Part shown: piece after piece, positions 22,154-34,149 of the stretch
Layout of the letters: each line of letters starts with the position of its first letter
Position numbering within the stretch: the stretch's first letter is position 1
Assembly (NCBI GenBank): GCA_030248215.1
Contig: JASANG010002908.1
Location: 186,001-250,000, forward strand
DNA from: Enoplolaimus lenunculus
Lineage: Eukaryota; Nematoda; Enoplea; Enoplida; Thoracostomopsidae
Length of the DNA: 64,000 bases
Reading direction: 5' to 3'
Made by a program: the position numbers and the translations under genes
The notes under the pieces: model-generated
Databases searched by the model: none
What the model saw: only the letters and a program-made list of their open reading frames with translations
Told to the model about the DNA's origin: nothing

Positions 22154-23012
22154 CTGTAAAAGTTATTACGAAAAAATAAGCAGTTTTATTAAATTCACCT
22201 TATAGACAAATGCAATGGCGAATCCAAAAATTTGTGATATGGGAAGTAACCTGATATATAAGTCAAAAAAGCTGTCGCGGGAACTCAGCAAGAAAAGTTG
22301 CTTGTTATTTTAGACATTTCTGTAAGCCTCCAACAGAAATTGTTTTGACGTCTTTAGCATATTGGACTTTTTGCAGTCCTGAACATGTAGTATATAAAGC
22401 CGGGCTCGAGTTCAGAGCGGGGATACAAGGAGTTTAGTTTCCTTAGAAACAAATTGAACATGCCCTAGACCACATTTATAGTCCCGCTTTTAAGTAACGT
22501 GAATTCATTTTGTACCAGTCTTGACATTGTTGCCCTTAACACGACAATCGTTATGTTGGAATATTTATGCCACAGATGCAGTCAAAAGACAAATTTAGAA
22601 AAGTAATATATTTACTTCAAAAACAGTATACTAGGCTTCTAACCATATTTCTTTGAACCACGGAGTGTCGAAGGAAACAGAAAAAAGGGCATGGGCGTAG
22701 CTACGGTGGATTCAGGTGGCACGACCATTGCATTAGTGTACTGACGTTTATAGACTCGATTTCAGTTTCCAGTACAAGGATTTTCCTTTTGAAATTTTTA
22801 TAGAACGCAACCTGTTTTCCAAAATACTGGCTACGACCATAATAGAGGGACTGCATTTCCTCCATAAACTTGTAAACAGACCAGAAAAAAGCTCTTGTTA
22901 ACTTCTTTATAATAACTTTTTAGATCGTAGATGTCAAAAAATTATTTTTCACATGAAATGTTATATATTCCCGAACTGAAATCATGACTAATAATCATCT
23001 GTTTTTGTTTAC
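22154..23012 (-). other. Intron of the PAN-domain gene
   Basis: GTAAAC donor at 23012 and TTTTACAG acceptor at 22154, 859 bp. Inside, 22690-22850 has a loose GGGCGTAGCTACGG/CTGGCTACGACC pair that may be a degenerate family F element; otherwise nothing. Confidence 0.7.
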
Positions 23013-24913
23013 CTTAAATTGAAATAATCTCGGTTATCAGAGTTGCCAACAAGTCGCGTTCGCTCTAATCCAAGTTTAACATCAAACATATCACAATATG
23101 ATAAATTGTAGTTCAGCTGAACGCCTTGACAACGCCGTCGTAAGTCTTCACCGTCACCGCTGCTTACTTCGCTATAAAAACAATCGTGAAGACAAACACT
23201 TAACGAAGTTTTATGATAACGCTTGTACGGAATGGCGTTAATAATAACTGATCTTGGATAATAGTAATAACATTGTTTAACCAAATCTGCATCAAAACCT
23301 TCGTTAAACGTTTCTGAGCTTTCAACCACAGTTTGAGTGTTTCTTTGCCGTGTCGACGCGAGTTGAGTTGAATTCAACCATGGACGCACTGGCTCAAATT
23401 CAACCGAACGATCTGCATAGTTTGCGGCGGTCTGTTTTTGAAACCAGGTTACACTTTGAAGTTGCCGAAATTCAGATTTGGCCGTAGGACTGAGTGGTGT
23501 ATTTGGGGCAAATTTGTCCAACTGAGATGGCGGCGCCTGCGGCTGAATATCAGGATATGAAAGAAGTGATGTAAGTTGTGTCGGACGTGGCAATTGAAAT
23601 CGTCGTTGATTTGTAAACCGATTGGCGTCAATATTTGAAGACGTAAATGGTTCTACAGTTTGTGTTTGAGCAATCTTGTTAAAATTAGGTTTTGCCCGAT
23701 TTTTTGGGTTGGTTTGCCTCCGTGATGGCAACTGTGGCGAATTGCTAACCGGCGGTAGCCGGGTATAAAAATGCTGGTTTGAGCCAGTTTCGTTATTGCT
23801 CCATAAAGTTTTACTGCGTGTTTGTTGTTTTTGCCGGATTGACCGAAAGCCTGAATTTTGGTTTGCGCTAACGACTTGCCGTATTTGAGCCAGCGACGGC
23901 CGCATGTTTACACTGGGAAGTTTACGGTTCGACACAACACCAGACGAGTTTAGGCGACTGCCGTCGCTAAATTGTTTCCAAATCTGGTAGTTTTCGTCGC
24001 CAACAACTCTTCCTCTGTTTGCCAGTGAGCCAGCAGTCTGAGACCTGCTTTGTTGTATCGACAATTTTGGTTGCCATAAAGGATTGCCTGCGCTGGTACT
24101 ATTTACCGGTGCCTGATTTATTTCAGTATTACCACCAGCTGATCTCAAAGGTCCGCCTTGATTTTGTGGCTGTTTATACTGAGCAGGCCGCCTGTAAAGT
24201 TTGCTACTTTCATCCTGCCTCCCTCTAACTAACGGCGGAAACCCTTTAGTTTGTGTTCTGTTAGGCATTTGCTTGACGTTTCTTGGCGAAACATAATCGA
24301 AATCTTTTTCCGCTCGAGACGGGGAATTAAAATCGTACAACTGATAAGTCGGAACAAAAGCTACCGTTTCGTTCACAAAACCGCTTACTGAATCAATATT
24401 GAAATCACTTTCAAAGGTTGGCAAACTTGGGTTTGGGCGAAACCTTTGAAGCGACGTTTCGTCGAGCGCAGAATTAGGAATACTAGACGCTCGGTTCTGG
24501 CTATTAATAACAATCAGCGGTGAGCCAGCAATCGCACGCCCGGCGTTACTATTTTCAAACGGACCAAAATTTGGTTCGTTTAATGATTTCGAACCAGGAT
24601 GAATAATAACATGCTCGGCACTCGGACGAACTACAAGTGGATTTTTTTCTGGATTGGCGCTTGACAAAACAGATAAAACTGGTTGGTTAACCGGTGTCCG
24701 ACGTACATCAGGAAATCGTACTAAATCGAAATCTGGCTGATAGGTGTAACTAGCAATCGTTGGATCAGTTTCAAATACTACTTTACCGTTTACAACCGAT
24801 GGCAAAGGGCCATAAGGTTCAGTTGTGACTAAGGATATAAACAACAAATTGAGAACAGCTGAATGATGTAGTATATTCATTTGGGGTCGCCAGCCAAGCA
24901 ATAATAATGTCAT
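23013..24913 (-). CDS. Secreted PAN-domain protein, exon 1
   Basis: First or main coding exon, 633 residues. Starting at the ATG at 24913 (or the in-frame Met 12), it gives a leader with hydrophobic core VLNLLFISLV before TTEPYG, a plausible signal peptide. Residues about 40-540 are low-complexity and disordered, rich in Asn, Ser, Gln, Pro and Arg, with scattered NxS/T sites. From residue 548 a PAN/apple-type domain begins: Cys in QCYYYY, SVC, HDC, RRRC and SYC, five of six, the sixth being on exon 2. PAN domains bind proteins or glycans in extracellular proteins; secretion and matrix or cuticle association are inferences. The exon ends in AAG with GTAAAC donor. No frameshift or stop interrupts it. 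The closest named homologue cannot be told by eye. Confidence 0.8.
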
Positions 24914-25093
24914 GTTAGGCGCACGTGTTTATCAGAACGGAAAATAGAACCATATGTACCGATTTGATATCTAATTTATACTAATAAATTAATTGAAATA
25001 TATGATTTTTGTGGTTTAAACTAGAAAATATATTCTTGTAGATTGAATAAAATGTACATGCATGATAAAGAGCGAGAATATTTGAAAATCCGG

Positions 25094-25340
25094 TAAAAAA
25101 TCGCCGAATTTATTACCGGAACCGGAGTGAAAAAAAATTGGTATTTTTCAATGAATTTGAAATTTAGGGTCTTTTGGTTATCCACCCACAGCCGATTTTG
25201 CCTAAAAATGACTGAATTTTACATATTTTTGCACGTTTGAGCTTCTGATGACCTTCCCTGAACAATTCACCACCAAATTTGAATTTTCGACAAATTCGAT
25301 TTTTAAAATATCAAGGTCCCATAGTTTCTTGCTTTTAATG
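25094..25340. repeat. Foldback family, half copy
   Basis: GGGTCTTTTGGTTATCC, GATTTTGCCTAAAAATGA, TTTGAGCTTCTGATGACCTT and CAAATTTGAATTTTCGACAA follow one another in the same order as in the left arm of the 26887-27484 foldback. Confidence 0.65.
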
Positions 25341-25583
25341 ACAATAACCTTTTCAGCATACTTCCTGATTCCATCTTCTATTGAGTTAATTTATTAACTC
25401 TGAGTGTGCTGGAAAATATTAGCGCGAAAAATTCACTTAGACAAAGAAGGAATTTTTTCTATTTTTTAGGGGTACAAAAAGAAACAATTATCTTTTCTGG
25501 TCATAATTTTTCCCGAAAAAAACAACTCTATTGTAAAAATAGTACTTACGAGAACATTCCTTGTAACAATCTGCCGCACTAAC

Positions 25584-25785
25584 AATTGGAAAGATGTACC
25601 TGTCGAAGGGCTGTCGAAGAGTTCAACTCATGCAAAATCATCTGGCCTCTGCCTGAATCGTTTTTCATTTCAGGGCACAACAGTAAAATGGCGGAAACAG
25701 ATTTTATTACAAAAAAAAACAACAAAATATACAGCGTCAGCACAACGCAGTACGATTTTACCGTCGACGAAGAGAATTCAGCCAT
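25584..25785 (-). CDS. Possible upstream signal-peptide exon of the PAN-domain gene
   Basis: The minus-strand ATG at 25785 starts a frame whose residues 10-32 are a strong hydrophobic leader (CVVLTLYILLFFFVIKSVSA), followed by a short polar stretch. A GTTAGT donor at 25583 leaves one base of a codon, and a pyrimidine-rich acceptor (TTTATATCCTTAG, AG at 24830-24829) inside the leader region of the main exon would restore the frame as FTTEPYG. If used, the protein would have this signal peptide rather than the one at 24913. The stretch is GC-richer than its flanks, as exons here are. On the plus strand the same DNA also has a good acceptor (25663-25676) and an open frame to 25788 followed by AATAAA, so a plus-strand terminal exon is the competing reading. 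Confidence 0.35.
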
Positions 25786-25839
25786 TTAATTCCTGTAAAT
25801 TGTGTAACATTTTTGATTTAATGAACACACCGCCATGGA

Positions 25840-26886
25840 ATATAATAAAACAATTTTTATAGTTAAAGTTTTTTTTTGCTCTTGCGTGTGAGGTCTGTCA
25901 CAATACTGGAAAATTTCCTCGTTTTTCTCAACAGAGTTTTATTTTCGCATCCTCAAATCGGCCCGAAAACGTGGCAGTCTCTTATTCAAACGTTATGACC
26001 ACATATATGTAAAACATTCTTATAGATAATTTTGCACGTGAATTAAATTGTCGTATCAAAGAAATAGAACGTATTTGGGCGTTATCCTTTAGAATCATCA
26101 GAAAACTGTAATGACATTATTTCCTAAAATTTTCCATCTTTAGTGCATTTTGTTGAATACCGTTGTTTTAGCTGTAGTAAACTTTTCCCATACTTTTAAG
26201 ATGTTCAAAGTTTAAGCTTAGGTTCACGCTTAGGCATATTTAAAGACTTAAACAAAAGTTTACATTTGGACTTTAGGCAGTCCTTTTTCGAAACCTAAGC
26301 CTAACTCAAAGCCTGCAGTGGAAAAGTGTACAACAGCCGTCACCTTTCACAAAAATATTGTAAAAATTCAACTCTGATTTATTTTTAATTCCGAAGATAT
26401 CTTCAGTAGCGACGCTTAAACAAAAAGTTATTGTCGTTTTTTCTGCTAATTCAATTAAATAAAAAGGAATTGTCACCAAATTCAAGGGTTTTGTCTAATC
26501 ATTACACTTATCCCCTCTTGGGTTGTAGAGCATATACAAAAGTGGCGAAACGACCTCCCCTACATTTAACAGAGGTCAGCCAGAGACCTTGAAAGCCCCC
26601 GCGCAAGCCGATTAGCCGTGCAGCTAAAAATATTTAGGCCTCCGGCGCACGTCATGTTAGCCATTCCGTTATTCATGTTTGTTTGCCTTCTAGCGCGCTT
26701 CACTCGCAAACTTTTAACCGCTATTGTACACATAATACATGTTTTCTGAAACAACAAATCTTGTACATCCTCCTACACGATTATTCAGGCTTAGGCATTT
26801 GGACGAGAAGGGTACAACAACGTAAATCTTTATCCTTTATCAAAGTGTATCGTAGACTGAAGGTTTAGTTTCCCGACAGGTACTAT
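25840..26886. other. Non-coding, nothing recognised
   Basis: AT-rich DNA with a few degenerate TTAGGC remnants at 26215-26300. No supported exon. Confidence 0.5.
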
Positions 26887-27484
26887 TCAGGTATTTTCCG
26901 TTATCGCTCCAGCTCGCGCGGTTTGCCCTAAACGGTTTGATTTTGAAAATTTTTTGCATATTTGAGCTTCTTATGATTTTCCCTAATCATTCCTTGCGTA
27001 AATTTGAATTTTTGAAAAATTCGGTTTTTAAGGCCCCAAGGTCCCCCTCTTGGGACCAAAAATTGTTTTGTCAAAAAGTTTAACAAATTTTATATCATTC
27101 AACGCAGCTTGTGCAGCTGAGGCAAATGATGTTCAATTTTTCGCAATCAAGCGATTGGTTTACCAGTTATTGTCAAATAACTGATTTCGCGCGCTGCCAA
27201 CGATTTGTGACGGCGTTAAATCAAAATTCGTTAACAATCGCCTGATTGCGAAAAATTTGACACCATTTGATTCAATTCCGCCAGCTGCGTCAAATGGTAT
27301 ATAATTTTTTAACCTTTTTGACAAAATTTTTTGGGTACCTGAAAAAATCGAATTTTTCAAAAATTCAAATTTTTGGGCGTGGAACGATCAGGGGAGGTTA
27401 TTAGAAGCTCAAGTACGCAAAAATTTTCAAAATCGAACTATATTTTGGTAAACGCGAATAGGAGGACAACGGAAAAGACCCAAC
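26887..27484. repeat. Long foldback element, about 600 bp
   Basis: Two arms of about 250 bp in inverted order. Left: TTTTCCGTTATCGC, AACGGTTTGATTTTGAAAAT, GAGCTTCTTATGATTTTCCC, AAATTTGAATTTTTGAAAAA. Right: TTTTTCAAAAATTCAAATTT, GGTTATTAGAAGCTC, ATTTTCAAAATCGAAC, GGACAACGGAAAAGA. The centre repeats the symmetry with CAATTTTTCGCAATCAAGC against CTGATTGCGAAAAATTTG. It has no coding capacity and could fold into one long hairpin. Confidence 0.85.
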
Positions 27485-28689
27485 TATTCCATGGACGTCT
27501 GAAAAAAAGTTGGTTGCCCGGTATTCTGTCTATTCTAGGATCAGCTCCGTAAACTGAAATTGTTTATACCATCACGAATACTTTTCAGAGAAGCAACGAA
27601 AAACGTTTTCCAACATAAAATTAATTTGAGTTGCCGAAAACATTTTCGGCGTGGACACGGCGAATATGGACTCTGTTGAGAGTTTAACAAAAAATTTATT
27701 TATTCTAACAAAAATTGACTAAAAGTTGGATTTAAAATTCTGTTTTTCATATACTTAAAAATAATCATTGCGTACACAATTATTTTCATTTTATTCCACT
27801 TTGCACAAAAATAAGTGTTGAGTAAAAATACAATTTTGTAATTATTATTTTACTCTTAATCTGTTCATATAAAAAAGAAGTAACTTTTTTTGCATCCAGG
27901 GCAAAAGGCACCCGGGCGGCGTCACGTTTTTATGTGGCGATCACTTATAAAGACGACTATTCCATTATCGTTTTGCGGTTATAATATTAACGATCTTAGA
28001 GAAAATAAATTAAATCTGTTAACGTCCAATCAGATTTTAAAATATAGTTTCAAATGGATTCGATTCAGTTTGCTCCGGCGTACATACGTTTGGCCTTTAT
28101 ATTCGTTTGTTCTTATTCAGAAATTATACTGCAGAATATAAATATTTGTTGTTATTTTATAATTTACATCCTTTTTTCCAATCGTTAGACGTATTCGTTT
28201 AAACCAGGCGTATTGCCAGGAAGGCCGGTAATCTGTGATATATGGTAATGAGCCGAGAGACGTTTTGCGGCCTTTTGCAATAGAAATTGACTGAAGTAAA
28301 GGACACCCTACCAAAAATAACAATTTCAGCAAACGCAAAAAATGATGGACCTACGTTGTGAAACCATCTTTAAAATGAATTATCTTTCGTGCATGCGCGA
28401 AATATTTTTTAATATTTTCTGTTAAAGTAGCACAACAGCGCATAAATGCTGATACAATCTTGCGAACGACAAGTGAATAAAATACACGGTACACCTCATC
28501 CCAAACATTTGTATTAGCGCTCCAGTATACAACGCTTTAGATGAGTTATTAAGCCTTAAGGTAAAAGGTTTGGCGAGTGAGTGTAACGAGCGAGAAAATT
28601 TGTCGACATTTAGTAGCAACCGTAGTAATAGTAAATAACTGAAAAGTTTCTGAACTATTGAAGTCAAAAACATTAAAAGATATGATAGT
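27485..28689. other. Non-coding, with one possible exon-like stretch
   Basis: Mostly AT-rich. The part 28168-28290 is GC-richer and open on the minus strand between a fair acceptor and a weak GTAAAT donor; no gene could be built around it. Confidence 0.45.
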
Positions 28690-28990
28690 GGTCAAACTGT
28701 GAGAAACCGGAGAAACCAGACGCATTTCAAAACTTGTCGTTTTTGTTTCGGCTGGTTACGATGTGGCCCGTTTAGGAGTGGGCCCCCAAATGAACGTGTG
28801 GAGGTGGCCGCTCCGGCCCTGATTAAGTAGGAAAATGACTCAATAGAATATGTGCTGTTGTTGTCGATTTTGAAATTCTGCTTACTGTCTGCCCAAAACG
28901 GTGCCATTTTAATTGTTTTTACGGAATGCGGCGGCACATTGTGCAAGTCATGGTGGCTGGTTTATTTCGCATTGGCCCTGATCCGAATAT
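28690..28990. repeat. Dispersed repeat with GTGGCCCGTTTAGGAGTGGG block
   Basis: GAGAAACCGG, TTCAAAACTTGTCG, GTTTTTGTTTCGGCTGGTT and AGGTGGCCGCTCCGG recur, diverged, at 52850-53040 (TTTAAAACTTCGGCGG, TTTTTGTTTCAACCGG). Ends are not defined. Confidence 0.5.
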
Positions 28991-29311
28991 CAGACGTTAA
29001 TTAATGCAAATTGCGAATGCTGGTAAATTCTAGTCGCTATATATACGAGGACAATGGGTGCATCCATTGATTTCACTTCGGGTGAATATACCATCATACA
29101 TAAACAAATTTTTGAGGTTTAGATTCCCAAAGGTTAGCAGCAAAGTCTAATAAATGTGCCTATTGTCAATCCAAGTATTTCGGGATGGAACATAACATTT
29201 CTATGCGTCTTCTTGTATGCGCCCTTGGGCACTTACAGGTTTAACTGAATGTGAAAAACGATTGCAGTAACAACGTGCTGCAATTACAACTTCGCAGCTA
29301 TACTCAGCTCC

Positions 29312-29561
29312 TGCACGCAAAAAAGTATTTCGGAATTTGTTCAGAAAAGTATTTTCTGCATCAAATCTGAAAAGTTTTTCGGATATTTAAGACAATTTTT
29401 CTAAAAATAACTGGAAAACGTTTATTTTCATACTTTATTTCCAAACTTTTTCTAAAACTTTTCTGTTATAACAGAATACTTTTCAAGTGCACCTTGCTAA
29501 TTATATTTCTTAAATGTAAGAAACTTTTTCTTAAATATCAGAAATATTATTTTGAGTGTGG
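29312..29561 (-). repeat. Foldback element, TATTTCTGA family, copy 2
   Basis: Inverted relative to 4701-4949: GCAAAAAAGTATTTCGGAAT at the left and ATATTATTTTGAGTGTG at the right, with GGAAAACGTTTATTTTCATA and TTCTGTTATAACAGAA blocks in the middle as in copy 1. Confidence 0.75.
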
Positions 29562-31656
29562 CTTCATTCTTAGAAGCCTTGAGTCCGCTTGTCCCTGTCA
29601 TAAATGCCATTTATAATTGAGATTGTCTAAAAACCCGTTTTAGCTCTTGTTACGCCAGTTCAGAAATTTCTCCTAATCTGGTTGTTTGCGGTCGACAACC
29701 TAACTTTTTTATGCGGTTTGTGTAAAAAAAGCGTCTGCCCACTGAGAGATAGAAGAATTTTCGACTTAGAGAGTGGAACATTTAGGCCAAGGCTTGTATT
29801 TGGGCTTAAGCTTAGGGTAAGGTTAGGTTTAGGTTTAGGATTTATGCTTGTAGGCAGTCCTCTATTGTTGACGTAGCTGTTTTATGCTTCAAATAAAACA
29901 CATGCTATCGTGTTACGTTAAGAAACAAAAATAGATGGTAAAGTTAAATCAACATATTTGAAATGCAAATAGAACTCAAAAACACAAAACACAAACTAAA
30001 TACTCTCATTTTTGTTTATCAAACTCTTGAACGCTAAAACCGTTCATGTCAAAACGTTGTTTAAGTTTCATTAAACAAATATTAAATAAAATAGTGTTAG
30101 ACGGCTAATTTATATTTTAGTCTGATAAGTTTCTATAATATCTTCTAGTTTGAATGCCCCGACTGCGGGCACATATCGGAGCCCCGCCTTCCCATAGACA
30201 TATTCACCCATTGACCAAAAAAATGTTTCTACTGCGTTAAAAATTGAATGCTACGACAATTTTTCATGCTTCTCCTAGAAATGTTTTCGCCCCCGGCATT
30301 AACAATTCCTGCTTAACGAGGCTGTGTAGTTTGCGTACTGTCTCTAAATGTGTTATAACTACGGTAACCAACTGCACCACTTCCACCAATTCAAACGTGA
30401 ACGTCAACTGAAGCCCATAGCAGCCAGTTTAGCTGTTGAAAAGGGAACAGAGTGTGAACGAAGTGACGTAGTGTTCGAAATGCAAACAATAAATGGTAAA
30501 TTGTAAATGCCAAACATTAATGATAAATTGCAAGTGCGAAAAATTAATGGTAAAGTACAAATGAAAACAATTGATGGTAAATAGTAAAACCAGGTGCCAA
30601 TTGTCCAAAGTTCTACTGAAAGATTGTTTTCAGTTCGAGCAGTAAATCTAGACAGCCCGAAAAACGATTATTTTTACCATGAGCATTTGATCTTAGCACT
30701 CATGATTGGTAGGCGTTTGGCGTGACAACAATTGACTATCCGAAGTCAACGCTAAGTCAATGGTCGTTTTATCATTTAAATTTATTGAATTTGCTTATTT
30801 CATATCACATTTAAAAGTTGAAATTTGTTTTTGTGTATTTTAGCATTATGAATTAATGCTGTTATTAACAATCAGATTTGTACTATTAGAAAAACACATT
30901 TCAACATTAAGCGTAATGTTTGAATTAATGTTCCGATGTACAGAGCACAACTAACAATTTTTAATCTCACTGTGCATAAAGGATCCAGTATGTTGCAGTG
31001 AGAACTTGGAACTACCGCTGGCGGCTGCACGTCTCGTGATTTTGTCTATATAAACAAAAATTAGTTGCAACTGCAAGTTCTCGCTGCAAAATTTTCCGCA
31101 TGTGAATATTGGTTTACTATGATATGTAGACGCATAAAACACTATTTTTAACAAGAACAAAGGAAGATGGCAAAATGTATGAGTAGTCTGTGTTTAATAA
31201 CGAATGTAAATAATCATAATGCCTGATTTCAAGAACGTTCCAAAAAATTTTATGTTATTTCTGCGGCCAAACCCACGCTTATAGGAGCATCAAAAATAGG
31301 CCTAATTGTTTTACATACTATCTATAGTATACCGTTAAGTTATGAGCATATTAAGTTGAAATTTACATAAACTCTGCCGTATTATACCCGTTAAATGCTA
31401 TTACAAACAATGAAATATCCGAAAAATGGTTCATATAATATTTACCAAATATAATTGCTGTTGAGGGGAACAAGGCAGTAGACTACTAAAATGTATAGCT
31501 ATGGAAATCAATCCAGGTTTCTGCCTCACGAGATCGAACAACGCGTTCGATTACGACATTTTGGTGACTGGCATTATAGCTTTTCGGCATTATAGAATTG
31601 TTGTTAGTAATTTTCAATTTTCGAAACTGTGGCGAAACCTAAGCCTGCAACCAAAG
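29562..31656. other. Non-coding; short tandem repeat and fragments
   Basis: Contains degenerate family A interior at 29785-29845 and a fragment of the TGCAACTGCAAGTTCTCGC foldback at 31060-31105. No exon could be supported. The tandem repeat at 30478 is listed separately. Confidence 0.5.
30478..30586. repeat. Four-copy tandem repeat, 27 bp unit
   Basis: Unit AAATGCAAACAATAAATGG plus TAAATTGT, repeated four times with substitutions (ATTAATGATAAATTGC, ATTAATGGTAAAGTAC, ATTGATGGTAAATAGT). Confidence 0.8.
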
Positions 31657-31880
31657 GCCCGTATTCTCAAATGCGTGTAGGACATATCAAAAACGTGGTG
31701 GTAGGTGTTGTAGCAATGGAATCGGTAAATGATGAGATTCGAATATCAGCAGATTGTTCACATATGTGTTGTTCCACTTCAGTTCCAATTACGACATCGT
31801 CAATTACAGGTGTTCGTCAGTTTGAAAAAACCGTTCTTTAACTTAGTGATAGGTGCTATTTGCATTGGAGAATACGGACC
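31657..31880 (+). repeat. Family H element
   Basis: GCCCGTATTCTCAAATGCGT at the left and GTGATAGGTGCTATTTGCAT then GGAGAATACGGACC at the right form inverted ends. The internal CAGATTGTTCACATATGTG and TGTTCGTCAGTTTGAAAAA blocks match the 56608 copy. It abuts a family B element four bases later. Confidence 0.8.
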
Positions 31881-31884
31881 TTAC

Positions 31885-32070
31885 GGCCAATGTTACTTTA
31901 AGGGGCGTAACAATACATTAAGCGTATCCCTAAGCCTAAGCCGAAGCCTAAGCGTTGCAAAAATGTGTTCCTAAGCCTAAGCCTAAAGCCTAAGCAAAAA
32001 ACTGTAATCTAGAATCTAAACTTACTGTTTTATGGACCCATCAGAAACCTGGACGCCCCTTAAAGTAACA
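31885..32070 (+). repeat. Family B element (TTACTTTAAGGGGCGT ends), complete
   Basis: Left GTTACTTTAAGGGGCGTAAC, right GACGCCCCTTAAAGTAAC, near-perfect inverse. Interior: two GCCTAAGCCTAAG arrays separated by GCGTTGCAAAAATGTGTTCC, then GTAATCTAGAATCTAAAC. The hexamer interior is shared in kind with family A but the ends differ. Confidence 0.9.
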
Positions 32071-34149
32071 CGGGTCGACCGACAATAAAACTCTTCATCT
32101 GCGCAGTTGTAATTACCAGTCAATGTATCGAAATTTAATATGTATTTGTAAGTAAAGTATGTTAAAATATTGTTCGAATCACGTGCAGTGTCATATTTTT
32201 ATTCCGTCCACACCGTCAAATGCAACTATGATAGCAAAATTAATACTGTAATTCGAAACCTTTTCAATATTAAAAATGATGAATACATGCAAGTTTGCAC
32301 CGTCAAACCAGCGATTGGTGTTTTGTGTTAGTGCTGAAATAAACCGATATGACATGTGAATAGTTTTTTGCCATAAAACAAAGCTTTTGTTTCAATTTGT
32401 CATTTTTGAAATGGATTCGCTAAAATGCCGCAACAGTTTTTAATTGCAAATATTAATACATTTCATTTTTAGCAGACTACCTGGAAATAACAGTTCCCAG
32501 TACTATACTGTAAATGTCAAGTTTTGAAGTTTGCTTTCTATGTAGAGATTTAATAATACAATGTTTGTGTTGACTGAAGTAAAAGATGTGATGTGATGCT
32601 AGAACTTGGCTGTAGCAAGCTTGATATTCTGGTTGGGAGGCTAATAATTTTCAGGCGGGGCATGCAAAAAAACTTTAGATCACGGACATAGTTGAAAATT
32701 CTCTGTGGGTGTGCAAAATATTTGCAGGAGTCTTTGAACCGAGGCATCAAATTCAAGTTTTGTACACTACTTCCTTCCATAGTTTATATCAGAATACAAC
32801 CAACGGTGTGCCTTCGGGATCCGGCTCCGGTAGAATCTTTGCCGAAGGTTGCGGCAGTTTCGGTAGTGGAATTTGGCAAAGTTTAACAATATTTGTCTGC
32901 TTGGCGTGTTTCGTTTTTTAAGCTTTGGCACAATTTTTCAGTAGGAATTGCTAAGATTTCGTAAGAAAAAATCGCATAACCAAACGATTTAGCAACACAT
33001 TACACATACATTTTGTAAAATTAACAACACAAACATGCCTTTAACTACCTAAGTCCGCCTCATCTCCGGTTTCATCTCCGGCTCCGGCTCCGGCAAGTTT
33101 TGTTGACCTCCGGTTCCGGCTCCGGTATTTTTCACCTCCGGTTGCACCCTGGTTTTAATATATTCAGCTTTTGGCACAACTTAGGCTTAGACTTAAGATT
33201 AGGCTTTTAAGCTTAAGGCTGCTAAGAAAAGGGTACATGTACCTCAAATCGTCAACAAGTTTACTTATTTGTCCGGTTTAAACTTGAAACACTCACAGAA
33301 GTCATAACTTTTATTCCTTTGGCAATCAAACCACGGTTATACTCATAAACAATTAGGTTTCATATCAATCGCTTTTAAATGTCATATATTGATTCCGTCA
33401 TTTTGCAAAAACGCGCATATCATTTTCCCTTTGCTACGATGGTTGATGTCCTTTTTCGGTGCCATAATATTGAAATGAGCCGGACCTTTAGCCGAAACGT
33501 CTAACTACTAACTACGCACATGAGCACCTTATAACAGTAGTTGTTTCAGCTAAAACATGCAACGTCTAAAACGTATTTAGAAATAACACAACAGAACAAT
33601 TTAAAAATTTAACAATTTTAGTGGTAACTTTTGTCGGGGGACAGGTACTGAGTTCTGCGGTCTCTTTCTACCTGTGGGACTTGTGTATTTTTGTTAGGTT
33701 TAATATGGAGATATATTTTAACCTTCTTGCAATATTAATTTCCTGTAATAGTTGAGGAAATGTTATATCTTTTAGTAGCGTTGATATGATCTACAAAACA
33801 AATGCCTCTGGCTCTATTAATTGTGACGCGAACACCGCGTAAAGATGCTTGTCAAGCGAGACGTAACTAAACATTAACTAAGATTGTTAATGTTGAATTA
33901 GATTGAAATAAGTCTATATTTTTCGAAACATCAAGGAAACTGACGTTTGTAAGGTGTCGTTATAGCATCTTGTAAAGCTCGCACTTCGAATTTGGAAGAA
34001 AACTTGCAATTATGAAGCTGTTGCGGCTTGTTGTACCGCGTTGATATTTACCAGCATTTTATAGCTTTCGGCCTTCCATGTGGCGAAAATTTTAATTAAC
34101 AAGCTGCATGATTTATTTGCTATACCCTGTGCGTCACTCTGACTATAAG
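32071..34149. other. Non-coding; CTCCGGCTCCGG fragments
   Basis: At 33055-33150 there is a CTCCGGCTCCGGCTCCGGC stretch ending in CCGGTTGCACCCTGG, matching 14020-14115, and a looser one near 32815. No supported exon. Confidence 0.5.
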
